Origin: Clonostachys chloroleuca
Taxonomy: Eukaryota > Ascomycota > Sordariomycetes > Hypocreales > Bionectriaceae
Reading direction: 5' to 3'
Assembly: GCA_037952775.1 (NCBI GenBank)
Contig: JBANAY010000004.1
Location: forward strand, 15,004,001-15,068,000
DNA length: 64,000 nt
Shown here piece by piece: positions 13,491 through 24,529 of the stretch. A program made the position numbers and the translations under genes. Within the stretch, counting starts at the first letter, position 1. Each line of letters opens with the position of its first letter. The notes beneath the pieces are model-generated. The model saw only the letters and a program-made list of their open reading frames with translations, was not told the origin of the DNA and searched no databases.

Positions 13491-14377
13491 GGTAGGGTTC
13501 TATACGTGATCCGTGCGTAGTGATGAAATTCGTAACACTAGATATTGATCTGTATCAAATGTCCCTTTCTGTATTCGCTGCCTCTGACCTGTCTTTGCCC
13601 AGGAATTGGGCTGTTCAAAAACAGGTCACGCCCGGAACGGCAGAGCGTCACCAGTGCAAAATTCCAGGCAACCACATGGTGTCAGGCTCAGGTATTTTGA
13701 CATTAAACGGCTCCATGGTGCGGATATCTCTAAAAACCATTATTAGGGACATTGGTCTGTATTACTGGAAGCCGATAGCTGGGCAAGGTTGAGAGTCGCG
13801 TCGGTCTAGGTTAGGTATATCTGAGATGACTTGCAAGATCACATTGCTATCAGTCTCTGGTCCCTCCCACTTCCCGGTATGGAAATAGCTACCTGAGCCC
13901 GTCTCATAGTTGATGTATTCAGTAGATTATCGAGAAAGGAGTTATTAAAAAAGTGGTTGTGCAGCTTGTAATTGTTGTCGGTATTTTTTGGCCGTGTTAA
14001 GGCTGGTCGAGCTGGGCTGGATGCCTGTCAAGGTTTTGCTAGTGAGTACACTTTTGGCCGAGGAAATGCTGTGAGCTTGCAAGTACTTCCTACCAGAGTG
14101 TATCGTTGAGCAAAATGACATATCGTAACGCCATCATTCGATGGTCAATTTTGGACTCAAAGGGGATTACAGAACGGTTTCTTGAAGCAATTTCCTCTTT
14201 GAGATGTCTCGCGAAGTCTCGCATGCCATTAATAATTGAGAAAGCTTATAAGTCGTATTGAATTGCCTCGCAGCTGATGTACAGGCGCGCTCCAAGTTCT
14301 GTAGGCTGATATAAGATCTATGTGTTGTGGGCAGTGTGAGAGCCGATGCGTCAAACAACCCCATCGTTCCGTCCCCA
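13491..14377. other. Intergenic, right of the RIP boundary
   Basis: Composition is normal from here on. One reading frame of 90 codons (13,520-13,792, plus) has no recognisable motif and no intron logic, and I do not accept it as a gene. Nothing else is seen. Confidence 0.5.
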
Positions 14378-15049
14378 ATGTCAAACAACATCTACGACAA
14401 TAGTGAGCGGGCGGTGCAGTATCTCGCTGCCCAGACAAAAAGCTCTCGGAATGTTGGATGAGATCGAACGAGATCTTATCCCAGCCGGAATCAGCGAAAA
14501 AGTACTAAACAACGAGATTCATCAGCTTGGCGCAACTCGGAACGGCATCGAAATCCACTGGCATAAGCGTCTTGTCAGGAGCGGCCAGAACGCCCCACGG
14601 CCTTGCAGGAGAATCCCCCTGATCGCATCATTGGCGAGGATGATATCCTTGTTGTTGATCTCGGTCGGGTCTTTGAATCATGGGAGGCTGATTTTGGAGG
14701 ACTTATGTTCTTGGAGACGACCCCCGTAAGAGGAAGATCCGGGATGCCTTTGACAGAATTTGGAACAGAGTCAGGAGCCGATTCTTGGAAGGTCCGGACA
14801 TGACAGGAGAGGAGCTCTACAATCTCGCCGTTCAGGCTGCTAAGGAGGACGGATGGTTATTTGGCGCCGATTTGGCTGGCCGGCTCGTTCCCCCATGAAC
14901 ACATTCTTTATTTTCTCAAGGGCAACAAGGTGCTCATGAGCACCTTAGGCAAGGATGGGATAAAAAGGCATTAGATCTTGGAGATCCACCTACAGGATCA
15001 CGAGCGAGGGCTGGCGGCATTCTACGAGCAGCTCTTAATTGCCGCGTGA
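14378..15049 (+). pseudogene. M24-family metallopeptidase-like pseudogene
   Basis: Pieces in three frames make up one protein of the M24 (pita-bread, creatinase/Xaa-Pro aminopeptidase-like) type. In order they read MSNNIYDNSERAVQYLAAQ, MLDEIERDLIPAGISEKVLN, GIEIHWHKRLVRSG, IIGEDDILVVDLG...FESWEADFG (the aspartate metal-ligand region), IRDAFDRIWNRVRSRFLEGP, PHEHILYFLKGNKVLMST and ILEIHLQDHERGLAAFYEQL. Breaks are: an extra A in the A5 run at 14,437-14,441; a missing base at the C4 run 14,593-14,596; a missing base near 14,697; a missing base at the C5 run 14,890-14,894; and a TAG at 14,972-14,974 where the family would have Trp. No intron can explain these. With nonsense and several shifts it is most likely dead. 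Expected length is about 220 residues. The start at 14,378 fits the first block. Confidence 0.78.
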
Positions 15050-15426
15050 TGTGATGGGCACGGCAGCTGGCATGGGATTAGATTAAAAGTGGGAAACTCC
15101 ATTCATTTAACTCATGGAAACTGATTTGGACTCGATTGATTGGCCCCAATCACTTGGAGCCACCACAGACGGACCAACCCCAAACCTTCCTTATTGGGAC
15201 CAGGTCCGAAGGACAGGGATGTGGACTTCGTAATTGAGCTGATTGGATATGGCTCTCAGGTGTGGATGAATGCTGGAGCGGAAATGACGAGAACCTCCTG
15301 AACCTGTACTGTCTGTTAGCCGGTAACCCCAATGAGTCTATGCTGGTGATCAGTGTGGCTTGGTGTAATTAACACCTCTGTGACAATCTTGAATCGTCTC
15401 CCTTGCTTATTGGTGAAAGAAGTATC
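15050..15426. other. Intergenic
   Basis: No gene is supported. A short open stretch near 15,205-15,300 (plus) reads DVDFVIELIGYGSQVWMNAG and then stops. It may be a coding remnant but matches nothing I can name. Confidence 0.4.
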
Positions 15427-16796
15427 ATGCCCGCGCACAAACGAAAGCTCTCTTTCCACCCCAAGCCTCCTCTCCACCATGTTCGCTCCTCGAGTCGATT
15501 GAGAAAACTCCGTTACGCTGTCGAAAGCGATAGCGAAAGAAGCCCCGAACCGGCCCCAGAAGCTTCGCAAAAAAGGCAAAGTCTTGGTCGCCAGCGTGCC
15601 AGGACAGATGAATCAGGAGACGAGTATATCGACGACGAGTCCGAGCAGGGCGGAGAAGAGGACCAAGATGAAGAAGGCGACCGAACCGACGACGACAGCG
15701 AATCCAAACTAGAAACGCCCCGACGAGACCAATCGGACGGAGACCTTGACGAAGATGAGCTGCCGAGGGTTACCATCATTCCTCTCGAGCGACTGAGAGA
15801 GACAGGCGATATCGAATACGTCGACAATAGGATTCACCCAAACAGTCTTCTGTTTTTGGCCGACTTGAAAGACAACAATAACAGAGCGTGGCTCAAAGGT
15901 ACCGTTAATGCTACAGACCGCCGGATCGAGTGCTGACACCCCAAGCTCATGATGGAGAGTTCCGGCGAGCATTCAAGGACTGGGAGACCTTTGTGGAACG
16001 TACAACATCCTCGGTTATAGCTATAGACGATACGGTACCCCATCTACCAGCCAAGGACGTCATCTTTCGCATCTACAGAGACCTACGCTTCAGCCCGGAT
16101 AAGAAGCCATACAAGGTAAGTGTTATGCCGATTTTTCGGACAGTTTCGGTGAGACTGAATGCCATAGGCACACTTTTCCGCAGCATGGTCCCGAACGGGA
16201 CGAAAAGGGACGTATGCGCACTATTACATACATTGCGAACCGGGGGCATCCATGATTGCAGGCGGGATCTTTGCTCCAAATGCCCAACAACTCCAGAGCA
16301 TCCGGTCGAGCATTGACGAGAGACCTAGGCGGTGGCGGCGGATCTTGAACGAGAACAGTCTCAAGCAGTCGTTTATGCCCGGGATAAAGACCGGGTCAAG
16401 GGAAGAGGACGCGCTCAAGTACTTTGTCCGTGAGAACAAGGATTCTGCTCTCAAGACGAAGCCAAAAGTGGGTAGTAAGTCGTCGAGTAACGGATCCAGT
16501 AGCTTACTTGGAGAGCCAGGGCTTTATTGCTGACCACCGGGACATTGAACTCTTGAAGCTGAGAAAGTTTACTCTGAGCAAGAAGATCCAGGATGACTTA
16601 CTACTCGCCGATGATACGCAGGAAAAGGTCACAGAAATTCTAAGACCCTTGGTCGGATTTGTACGTTGGCTGACTACAGCCTTGCAACGCTCTAGTCCAT
16701 CGCTGATGCGTGTAGATTACCTTCCTCAACAGCATCGTCATGCCGGATGGGGAGCCGAGTAGTTCGGTGAGTGATGATTTCAGGGGGGACACTTAG
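15427..16796 (+). CDS. DUF2461 (TIGR02453-type) protein, five exons
   Basis: I read this as an intact spliced gene: exons 15427-15898, 15946-16115, 16168-16467, 16520-16660 and 16716-16796, giving 387 residues. Introns are 47-55 nt. The first has a perfect GCTGAC branch site, the third uses a weaker GTGGGT donor, and all keep frame. The N-terminal third is basic and then very acidic and low-complexity (SRLRKLRYAVESDSERSPEP, then Asp/Glu-rich), suggesting a disordered nuclear or chromatin-like tail. The DUF2461 domain follows: NRIHPNSLLFLADLKDNNNR, PAKDVIFRIYRDLRFSPDKK, HFSAAWSRTGRKGTYAHYY, AGGIFAPNAQQLQSIRSSID, IELLKLRKFTLSKKIQDDLL. The biochemical function of this family is not established. 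The start at 15,427 is preferred over an ATG 24 bp upstream because MPAHKRK begins the basic tail. Being unbroken, it contrasts with its M24 neighbour. Confidence 0.88.
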
Positions 16797-17168
16797 AGTT
16801 TGGTATGTGAGGCTGTGGATTGAAGGACAGGGACCTAATCAGGGATTATTCCAAGGAGTTAATTCCGTAAAGGGCTACTGGAGGCTGTGCCAATGGAACC
16901 GTGAACCTTATTAATGATGATTGTGGAGATTGTGAGGTGTATTGTATCATTCACGCGGCAATGACTCATTCACCGACTTTCGGTTGTGCATCTTGATTCC
17001 TCATGCCAAAGTACCGAGGTTCCCATAAACTGCCGTAGTTGAGTGATGCCCGACCTCCAGGGCATAACTCGTAGAAGCTGCCTCGGCTTATAAAAGGCCA
17101 GGCAGCTGGCCTTCGCTGTGTTGTGGCATCCTTCATCAGACACCGGCCAACTCATCCAACTCATCAAC
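16797..17168. other. Intergenic / esterase promoter region
   Basis: No coding signal. It holds the 5' region of the downstream esterase, including its TATA box. Confidence 0.5.
17089..17095 (+). promoter_or_regulatory. TATA box of the esterase gene
   Basis: TATAAAA lies 74 bp upstream of the ATG at 17,169. This spacing leaves a 5' leader of about 45 nt and argues against the ATG at 17,118, which would be only 23 bp from the box. Confidence 0.6.
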
Positions 17169-18155
17169 ATGGCTCGTTTTGACCCCAACGACTTGTCCCG
17201 CTTTGACGGCTTCCACATTCTTGAGACTTCCTACAAGGTCGTCTCTGATCACAAGATCGCCTGCCATGTACTCATCCCCAAGGCCCTATGCGAGCGTGCC
17301 AAAGACAACCCGACAGATCCTCGGCCGATCATATTTCGCATCCACGGCGGCGGTTTCATATCCGGGTCGAGCCTTTTCCCAAACTTCTTTGCCCTATGGC
17401 ACCTCGAACTCGCAACTCGACACGATGCCATCATCGTGAGTTGTGACTACAGACTGGCGCCCGAGGCCAGCATCCACGAGATTGTTGAGGACATCGATGA
17501 TTTCTTGAAGTGGATTTATACCGATCTGCCTGGATTAATCAGCACCAGTTTAAATGTCAACGTCGATACAAACCGCATCATGACGGCCGGAGACAGTGCT
17601 GGTGGATATCTCAGTCTTTTGGTTGGCCTCAACCATTCCAACGAGATCCGTGCTGTGACAGCGTCGTACCCTCTGGTTGATGACAAGAGCCCGCACTTCA
17701 CGGAAGCGTACGACAAGCCGATGTTCGGGGTTCCTCATCTTCCGGTCTCCCTCTGGGATGAACACGAGGCCCGGTTGAAGGCCCATGAAATCCCGCCTGT
17801 CATCTCGGCCGACCCTCAGCTCACACGCGGCGAGCTGATGTTCAGCGCTATCCAGAACGGAAAGTTCAAGGACCTTTTCCCCAGCGACGAAAGACCTTAT
17901 CACATCTTGGAAAAGCTCGAGGATGGCGGTCGGTTCCCTCGGGGTGGCGTGTTTGTTTGGCACGGAAAGGGAGACACGGTGGTCCCTGTCGAAGGTAGCG
18001 TGAAGTTGTCAGAGTTGCTTGCAGCGGTCGACCCGGATCTTCCATTCACCTTGGCTATTCAGGAAGGTGATCATGGGTTCGATGAAAAGGCGTCGCTTGA
18101 CGAACCGTGGATGGAGGAGGGTTTAAAAGGTCTGATTGATGCATGGCTCGCCTGA
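17169..18155 (+). CDS. Alpha/beta hydrolase fold-3 esterase (HSL family)
   Basis: Single-exon gene of 328 residues starting MARFDPNDLSRFDGFH. Features of hormone-sensitive-lipase-type carboxylesterases are clear: oxyanion HGGG at about 59-62, nucleophile motif GDSAGG with Ser143, a likely acid Asp269 in HGKGDTVVPVE and His302 in EGDHGFDE. There is no signal peptide or membrane segment, so it should be cytosolic. The family hydrolyses short or medium acyl esters and lactones. A Baeyer-Villiger-type enzyme 6.4 kb away could supply such esters (inference). The length is normal for the family and the frame is intact. Confidence 0.9.
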   Translation: MARFDPNDLSRFDGFHILETSYKVVSDHKIACHVLIPKALCERAKDNPTDPRPIIFRIHGGGFISGSSLFPNFFALWHLELATRHDAIIVSCDYRLAPEASIHEIVEDIDDFLKWIYTDLPGLISTSLNVNVDTNRIMTAGDSAGGYLSLLVGLNHSNEIRAVTASYPLVDDKSPHFTEAYDKPMFGVPHLPVSLWDEHEARLKAHEIPPVISADPQLTRGELMFSAIQNGKFKDLFPSDERPYHILEKLEDGGRFPRGGVFVWHGKGDTVVPVEGSVKLSELLAAVDPDLPFTLAIQEGDHGFDEKASLDEPWMEEGLKGLIDAWLA

Positions 18156-19410
18156 GGCCATTTGAGACCATTTGTCCCAGCGATTGTAGCACTAACGCGA
18201 TTTGCCATTTCTGATACCACCTTGACAATGTACTCATTGTAACAAGGGGCTTTTCTGATGCTCTAGGATAAATTGTTGTCGCTCTATGGAATAGTCTAAA
18301 TGCCGAATCCATTCGTCAAACACCAGCAATGGCCTCTCCCTGTAGATGGTCCACTCGTGCTCCAACCCGAAGAGGTTGCTAGGACTTGGGATAATCTGCA
18401 CGTGCAGCGTCAGTTCAAAATCTTAGCTTCCCATGAGGAGACTTGGCTGTGATCGTGCGTGCCGAGTTCCGCCCTGTTGCCTCAACCTCGTCCCCAACAT
18501 GGATGACTATAGGGATGCAATAAAGGCCACGGCCACCAGGGTGTTGAATCATTCTGAAACAGGCTAAATCTTGGCTCGCGTATACGCCAAAATAGGAAAG
18601 TGTGTACCCATGAGGAGGGTGGGATACCGAGGCTTCACCATTTTCATCATAGCTAGCTTGAAGCTTAATTGGTTCTCAAGTCTAGAAAGCACAGCATACA
18701 CTACCTAGGCAAGCTAGGCATCTACATACCATGTAGACCCACGAAGCTTGGTAATGCCTGTGGATCCCTCCTCTATGATGTGGCATACATGATTCTTCTA
18801 GCTGCATGTATGGATGACAGTCTTGTTGGTGTTAATGGTGCAACCATCCCAGTTAAACCCATGTCCTACCAAATAGGCCTGCCAGGCCTTGATTTCACTG
18901 ATGATTGGCATTAGCATCGCACCAGTTACTGGTATGAAGCTCACAATAATGGAGATCAAAGTTTGACACAAGCAAGTACCATGTATCTTATCAAGTCGTC
19001 CCAGCTCAGTGAGACGAGATGAGCAATCATTGTGCTTGGCGTGTCGGCGTCAAAGGGGCCCTGTGTTGCCATGTCAAGAAGGCAATCCTCTAGACCGGGT
19101 GGCCCCGCCACTCGCTGCTCTGGGTTCACTGCTCTTAGCTCACTACGAGTAGACTAGGTTCATTGTTCCACCCGGCGGTAACAGTTGCCAGCCCCAATAT
19201 TCAGCACAGCGAGGACAACGTGATCGTAAGCAGAATCAATAAATAAATAAAAACCAAAGGCGGATGGACTCTTATTGGCGATAAACTAGATTAAAAGATT
19301 CTAAAGATTCTAATCCAATCCAGAACAAATCTAAAGAACCCAAGTCTTCGATATTTAAGCATTGGCGTCCAGTCTGTTACTCCTTACAAAAGGGATGAAC
19401 ATCCTACTCT
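18156..19410. other. Intergenic
   Basis: About 1.25 kb between the convergent ends of the esterase and the carotenoid-oxygenase-like gene. Only short unconvincing frames are present (the longest about 81 codons, at 18,669). Nothing is assigned. Confidence 0.5.
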
Positions 19411-20990
19411 TCAGATGTAGTTGGTTGAGCTGGGCCATGCCTGTAGGACATGTGGTGGAGGGGGGGGTTCAACCAGAGCTCGGCCGTTGAGCTCTCTCGC
19501 ATCGACCCAGTTCCCATGGATCTGAGCTCGCGTGCGTATTGGAAGCTCGATAACCGCTACAGGGTTCTGGAAGTCCTTGGTGTCAAGTATTACCAGGTTG
19601 GTGAGGTTGAACTCAAAACGGTCAACTGCAAAAATGATATAACCATCTCCTTCTGGAGAGTCATCAGACCGGGGAATGAAGACGGGTTCCTGGCACCGGC
19701 ACTGAGGTCCCGGGTAGTAGACCTCCAGCTTACCGGTGCTCTTAACGAGCATTGCAGTAGCATTGAGCCCTTCGAAAACATGCTTATCGCCGAGAGGTCC
19801 CTTCTCTTCTGAATAATAGATATTCATGAAGATATGGTCATACTTCTTGCAATAGTAGCGCTCATCGATACGACAAAACTCATTAGGAGCATCCACCAAG
19901 GTAACCGGGTCGGGAATGCTGGTCTCTGTTGGCTGCTTGATGTCAATCTCAAGACGAACTAAATCCACATTCGTCTGCTTGGGGGGTTTTTCTGTCCATC
20001 AGAAGTAGACCAAAATGGGAAAAGCACTGTTCGTGGCCAAGTACCCTCGAAATAGATCTTGTCTCCCTCCTCCCAAGCGCCGGCAGTGTGCACCATCTCC
20101 GAGTTGAAAGGATGTGTGTACAAGCGATGCTCGTAGGGTTTCCACCCCGAGCCCGCCAAAGGTTGTTCTGGTCGTCTTGGGGTCACGTAGAACACGGCCG
20201 GACGCTCCGTGTCCCAGGTAGCATGTGTTTCACCAGGTTTTGGCGAGGGATTGAAAGAGGTAGGCCACTGGCAAAAGACAATCCAGTTGTCTGTGATGGC
20301 AACGTCGTGCACGAGTCCGGGGATAGACCGCTGAAAACGGTGCTCGTTCCTGACGATACCTTGGCGGTCGACGGAGTAGGATATAATCTCATTTTTGGCA
20401 TGATCTATGCCCCAAGTAACCAGGTGATCGGCATGAGGATCGATTTTGGGGTGCGCCGTGAAGGTCGGGCTTGAGATCTGGTTGCCATAAGGATCCAAGC
20501 CGGTGGTCTCAAGGGTATCTGGGTCCATAGCATATGGAGGGTCCATCTCCTGAAGAGCAAGGAGCTTACCAGCCCAGTAGACAACATTGGTATTGCTAGT
20601 TGTGCTCAAGACAGCCCGTATGCAGGGATGCTGTGCGAGAGGATGGTCCTGAACATCTTTCCAAAGGCTCTGCTTCTTGTTTCTCTCGACCTTATATCGG
20701 TCATTCTTGACGTAGCGTATCTTGAAATCCACCTGACCCTTATGGATGCGAAAGGCACTGACAACCCCGTGGCCGCTGAGGGGACTGTGTCCAGAAAGTG
20801 TAGGGGTGAAGTGATCTGACCCCACGCGGTAAAAAGTTCCATCCACAGAGTCTGGGATGGTGCCTCTAACCATGACATCACCAATTTCACCTTCAAGGCG
20901 AATTGGTATATCATGTCCACCCAGGTCCTCTGTCAAGGCCCATTTGGATGGGAGGTTCTCAGCACCCTTGATGGGAGTAAAGGTTGTCAT
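19411..20990 (-). pseudogene. Carotenoid oxygenase (RPE65) family gene with one frameshift
   Basis: Two adjoining frames form one protein of about 525 residues. The N-terminal blade has EGEIGDVMVRGTIPDSVDG and GTFYRVGSD. The expected iron-ligand regions are AHPKIDPHADHLVTWG, LVHDVAITDNWIVF, SEMVHTAGAW and IHGNWVDA. The family uses four His-bound Fe(II) to cleave double bonds in carotenoids, stilbenes or lignostilbenes. The frame breaks between FPFWSTSDGQKN and PPKQTNVDLVRLEID, at an A5C6 run (plus-strand G6 at 19,981-19,986), and one more C would restore it. A 53-nt GTACTT...GACAG intron would also restore frame but would remove conserved-looking TVLFPFW, so I consider it less likely. The start at 20,990 (MTTFTPIKG) or 21,044 is possible, and the TATA position favours 20,990. 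The C-terminus has a Pro run over a G8 tract (19,460-19,467). It may be functional if the run is a sequencing error. Confidence 0.8.
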
Positions 20991-21100
20991 GATGATCAAA
21001 TGAGGTGAAAGAATCTTTGGAAAGTTGAACTGATATTGTGGCAAAGAGATTTAGATTGTAACGGGAAAAAAAAAAAAAAAACAAAGAGGTTATACCGGCC

Positions 21101-21108
21101 TTTATATA
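21101..21108 (-). promoter_or_regulatory. TATA box of the carotenoid-oxygenase-like gene
   Basis: TATATAAA on the minus strand, 111 bp upstream of the ATG at 20,990. A long A run (about 21,066-21,080 on the plus strand) lies between box and start as a poly-T leader tract. Confidence 0.5.
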
Positions 21109-22297
21109 TTTGAAATACACCTGGGATGATGAAGGGATGACAGCTTAACGGCGCCGAGCGCGAACACCAGAGAGGAGGCGAGGCGATGCCGAGAAATCTC
21201 CACCCCGGAACTTGCAGTATATGAAATCACAAGGTTGCCATTGGACGTGCCAATTCATTAGCAAATGTACATTTGTTTCAAGGTACGGGCCATGTTAATT
21301 CACATTTCAGCCTATTTATGGGCTTCGTATGAAGCGAGTATCTGTTTGGCCTAGATTCAAGGATAGTTCGCTGAGTCAGCGGTGGTCGGAGGAACTGGAA
21401 GTTCCGCAAGTGCGCTTCCATGACATTCAGGCTCCAACGTTAAGCCCGGTCCATCCATATCCGAATTCTGCTTGCGAACAGCTAGGATGGGTTCCGTTTC
21501 CACTGCAACTTGCCCGTGCTTCTCCTCAACTACCTAGCCACCCAGTTCGCCCTGATCGCCATGGCCTCCCCTCTCTTCTAGCGTCGCCCACTCCTTACTC
21601 ACCAAACTATACCTGGTTCCTCACGCACATGGTAAACGGCGTTTGGCAAACGGCAATTATTTTTGGGTGGGAAATGAACTGGCGCTTGCAGGACATAGGG
21701 TAGCCAGCAATTGTTGTTCATTTGATAGTCCTTGTGCAAGTTGTGTCCGCGATAGCCAAGGCTACCCCCTAACCAAGTCACGATAGAGCAGCATCTGGCT
21801 TCTAAGGCACGTCTGCCCTGCTTAATCAATCAATCAAAGCATATGGTATCAAAGCATATGGTGACTTCCCTAAGTTAGCACTATGGTTATCAGCTTGCTC
21901 ACTCCAGTTCCCCCGGTGCTATAATTGCCAGAAACCTGCTTGATAATAACCCCTTAGTCCTATCCGTTAATTTATAGTCAATCTACTCTCCTTGAAAGCA
22001 AAATAACAATCAGGTTTTAATAAGGTGAAATTACTTCTAAAGCAATAATTATCTCTAACAGTGTTCGTCGAAGGTTACCAGATTGCCACAAAGCAGCCTC
22101 AATCTTCAAGTTATCGCCGGTGGTTCAGGAATCGATTCAGATAGCGTATGACTATTCATCTATCTAGTGAGTGCCTAGACATCGCTTCACAGGTTTCGGG
22201 CGAGACTACCATGCTAGAACCGCTAACCTCCGACAGCTCTGTAACATGTTACTGACACACCTAATGCTACCATGTCACAGAGATTAGCTACAACTTG
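21109..22297. other. Intergenic, with a 15-bp tandem repeat
   Basis: No gene seen. At 21,833-21,862 the 15-mer ATCAAAGCATATGGT is repeated twice in tandem. A plus frame at 21,329-21,703 has no recognisable features and is not accepted. Confidence 0.45.
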
Positions 22298-23778
22298 TCA
22301 GAGTTTCGCGATGAACTCCTCTACACCTGCAAGTAGCAACTCAGGTTGTTCAAGGGCGGCGAAATGACCACCCTGCCTATGATATTAGATTGTGAATATA
22401 GTCTATAGGAAGCTACGTACCTTGTCGTATTCGGCAAAGAAAACCAAGTTCTCTGCGGTTGCCTTTGCCATGGACTCAGGTACAGTCCAAAGTTCATAAG
22501 GGAAGCATGAATACCCAAACGGCTTTGTTTTCGGCACGGAGACAGCATTTGCATTAACGATATTACGGTACGGCCAAATGGATCGGGGGAAACACGCCGT
22601 GAACCAGTACAGAGACACCATACCAAGTATGGTGTCTAGACTTGGTGGTTGTCTAGGGTCCGACCAATCGAGGAATTTTTCGCCAATCCTGGCAGAGTCG
22701 CGATTGTTAGTCCCGGCGTGAGATACGGGGTAGGACAAGTCGAATATTACGAACCATGATAATAGAGCAAGTGGGCTGCTCGAGAGGACTAACCCAATAG
22801 TAGATGGTCGCGTGGCGTGCTCCATAGCGTATGCCATTCCAGTCGTACGAAATAATTCTGCGCGGTGAGCCATCGTGATATCAATTTCTCGTTGGTATGC
22901 CCCATTGCTCCTTTCTTCAGAGCTATCCGGTACCACCCAGAGGTTCACTATGGTGATGGTGGCGTGAGTACTTTGTTACTGCGTGGCAAATGGAACACGA
23001 CTAGGACAACAACAAGAACTTACGATGAACAGCTTTGCATTGCTCATAAGTAGCTGAGAGAGTCGTGGCCAAGATCGAGCCGACGTCTCCTCCTTGCGCA
23101 ACGTAACCATCACTGAATCCCAGCCTCATCATTAAACCGTGAATAAGCTCTTCAGCGTCCGACATAGTAAAATCCCGGTCCAGTGGAGGACCTGCGGAGA
23201 GGGTGTAGCCTGGTAGAGAAGGCACTATGACATGGTATGGTAATGTATCCGGCGTATGTCGACTGCTGAGTATTTCTAGGATTGGCAAAAACTCGACAAA
23301 TGATCCTAAGTTAAAAATGTTAGACCCTTGTATTCATTCCTTTTGAAGGAACGTAGAAAACATTGCGAGGATGAGTGAGAATGGGCGCATAGTGAAACTT
23401 ACCTGGCCACCCGTGAAGGAAGACGACGGGCTTCGCATCCTGCCTAGCTGAAAATAGAGCAACGAAGTGTATCTTAAATCCGTCACTACCGTAATCCACA
23501 GGCACATCCATTATAAAATTTGGGTACGAATTGATACGTTCCTCAAATTGGCGCCAGTTGAATTGGTTCAACCAAACAGATTTTGCGTTGAGCAGCCATT
23601 CCCTGGTGATACCAAACCGTCTGTCCGACTGAGATCCTTCCCAAGTTGGCGGTCCAACTTTAGATAGGTCTAGGAGTTGATGGAACTCACTAATGCTGTC
23701 CTCGGAGACTCGCAGGGTGAAGGGACTTGGCGCTTGTTCGACAAAATTAGGAACTCGAGCGAATACTTGATGAGACAT
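22298..23778 (-). CDS. Epoxide hydrolase (EHN domain, alpha/beta hydrolase), five exons
   Basis: Spliced gene of 397 residues: exons 23778-23403, 23305-23024, 22947-22755, 22688-22421 and 22372-22298. Introns are 97, 76, 66 and 48 nt, and all junctions keep frame. It begins MSHQVFARVPNFVEQAPSPF with the N-terminal EHN lid helix region (about 15-120), then oxyanion HGWPG, PSLPGYTLS, the nucleophile segment VAQGGDVGS (Asp), and C-terminal GGHFAALEQPELL with the catalytic His. Microsomal-type epoxide hydrolases open epoxides to diols. No signal peptide is evident. The third intron (22754-22689, GTTCGT donor, ACTAAC branch) is a multiple of three without stops, so its retention would add 22 residues. 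It is divergent from the Baeyer-Villiger-type gene across about 750 bp, suggesting shared control. Confidence 0.9.
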
Positions 23779-24529
23779 GATGGCCGAATTTCAAAGCGAG
23801 GGGTCTTGCATTAACGAAGTGACGTGTCTATGGATACTGAACACTGGCTGGGCATTAAATAGGAGTGGAGGAGCTCAAAGTCGAAGCCGTTCTGTGAGCG
23901 GCATGTGCTGGTGCCCGAGCCTCCGAAATCATATGTCTCTAAGAGAATGTGGATGGTCCAGGAGCTTCACGCACGCCTAACTTAGGAAGTATTCTTGCTG
24001 ATCCTCGCCACCCCACTCATTGATGTCAAACTACGGAATTGAGACTTGCACTTGCAACTGTCATTGGATGGGAAAGACCCTGGATGCTGGGCGGTGTTGA
24101 AAGGGCGCCGAAACCCCCGTTCCCTTGGCGGCGGAACCATCATATCAGCCGTCACCTGCAGTGCAAAACATATTGTGAGCATGCCAGACGGGCGCTTTGA
24201 GGTTCGTTCTGCATGAAACAACCTGCCCGAATCGTCCAGGTGCTGCCTATAAATTATGATTGATCAGCCACGGATTCGGTCGTAGGGAGGCCGCCGACAT
24301 CGAAGCCCGCCTCTGAGTTTCTCGGGGTCGCACGCATTATCATGCTGTTCATGAAATCCCGAAACCCGCTTACATAGCACTCCACGAACCTTCCCGCCAT
24401 AAATATATAGCTTAAGGCAAGACATCCATCACTTAGAATCAAGTTCTTTACACAACATTAACCCCATCCTCTCATATTAAACGTACTCTGTTCTTTGCCA
24501 ACACTCCGTCGCATTACTCATCCATCATT
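23779..24529. promoter_or_regulatory. Divergent promoter between epoxide hydrolase and BVMO genes
   Basis: A 751-bp region separates the two starts, which face away from each other. TTAAATA at 23,855-23,861 (TATTTAA on the minus strand) serves the epoxide hydrolase side. AAATATATAG at 24,401-24,410 lies about 120 bp before the BVMO start. Several CGG/CCG triplets occur, as zinc-cluster factors use, but no site can be named. Confidence 0.5.

Noticed and set aside
13520..13792. 90-codon plus-strand frame just right of the repeat island
   Set aside because: It has no domain, signal, intron or composition evidence and looks like a chance frame.
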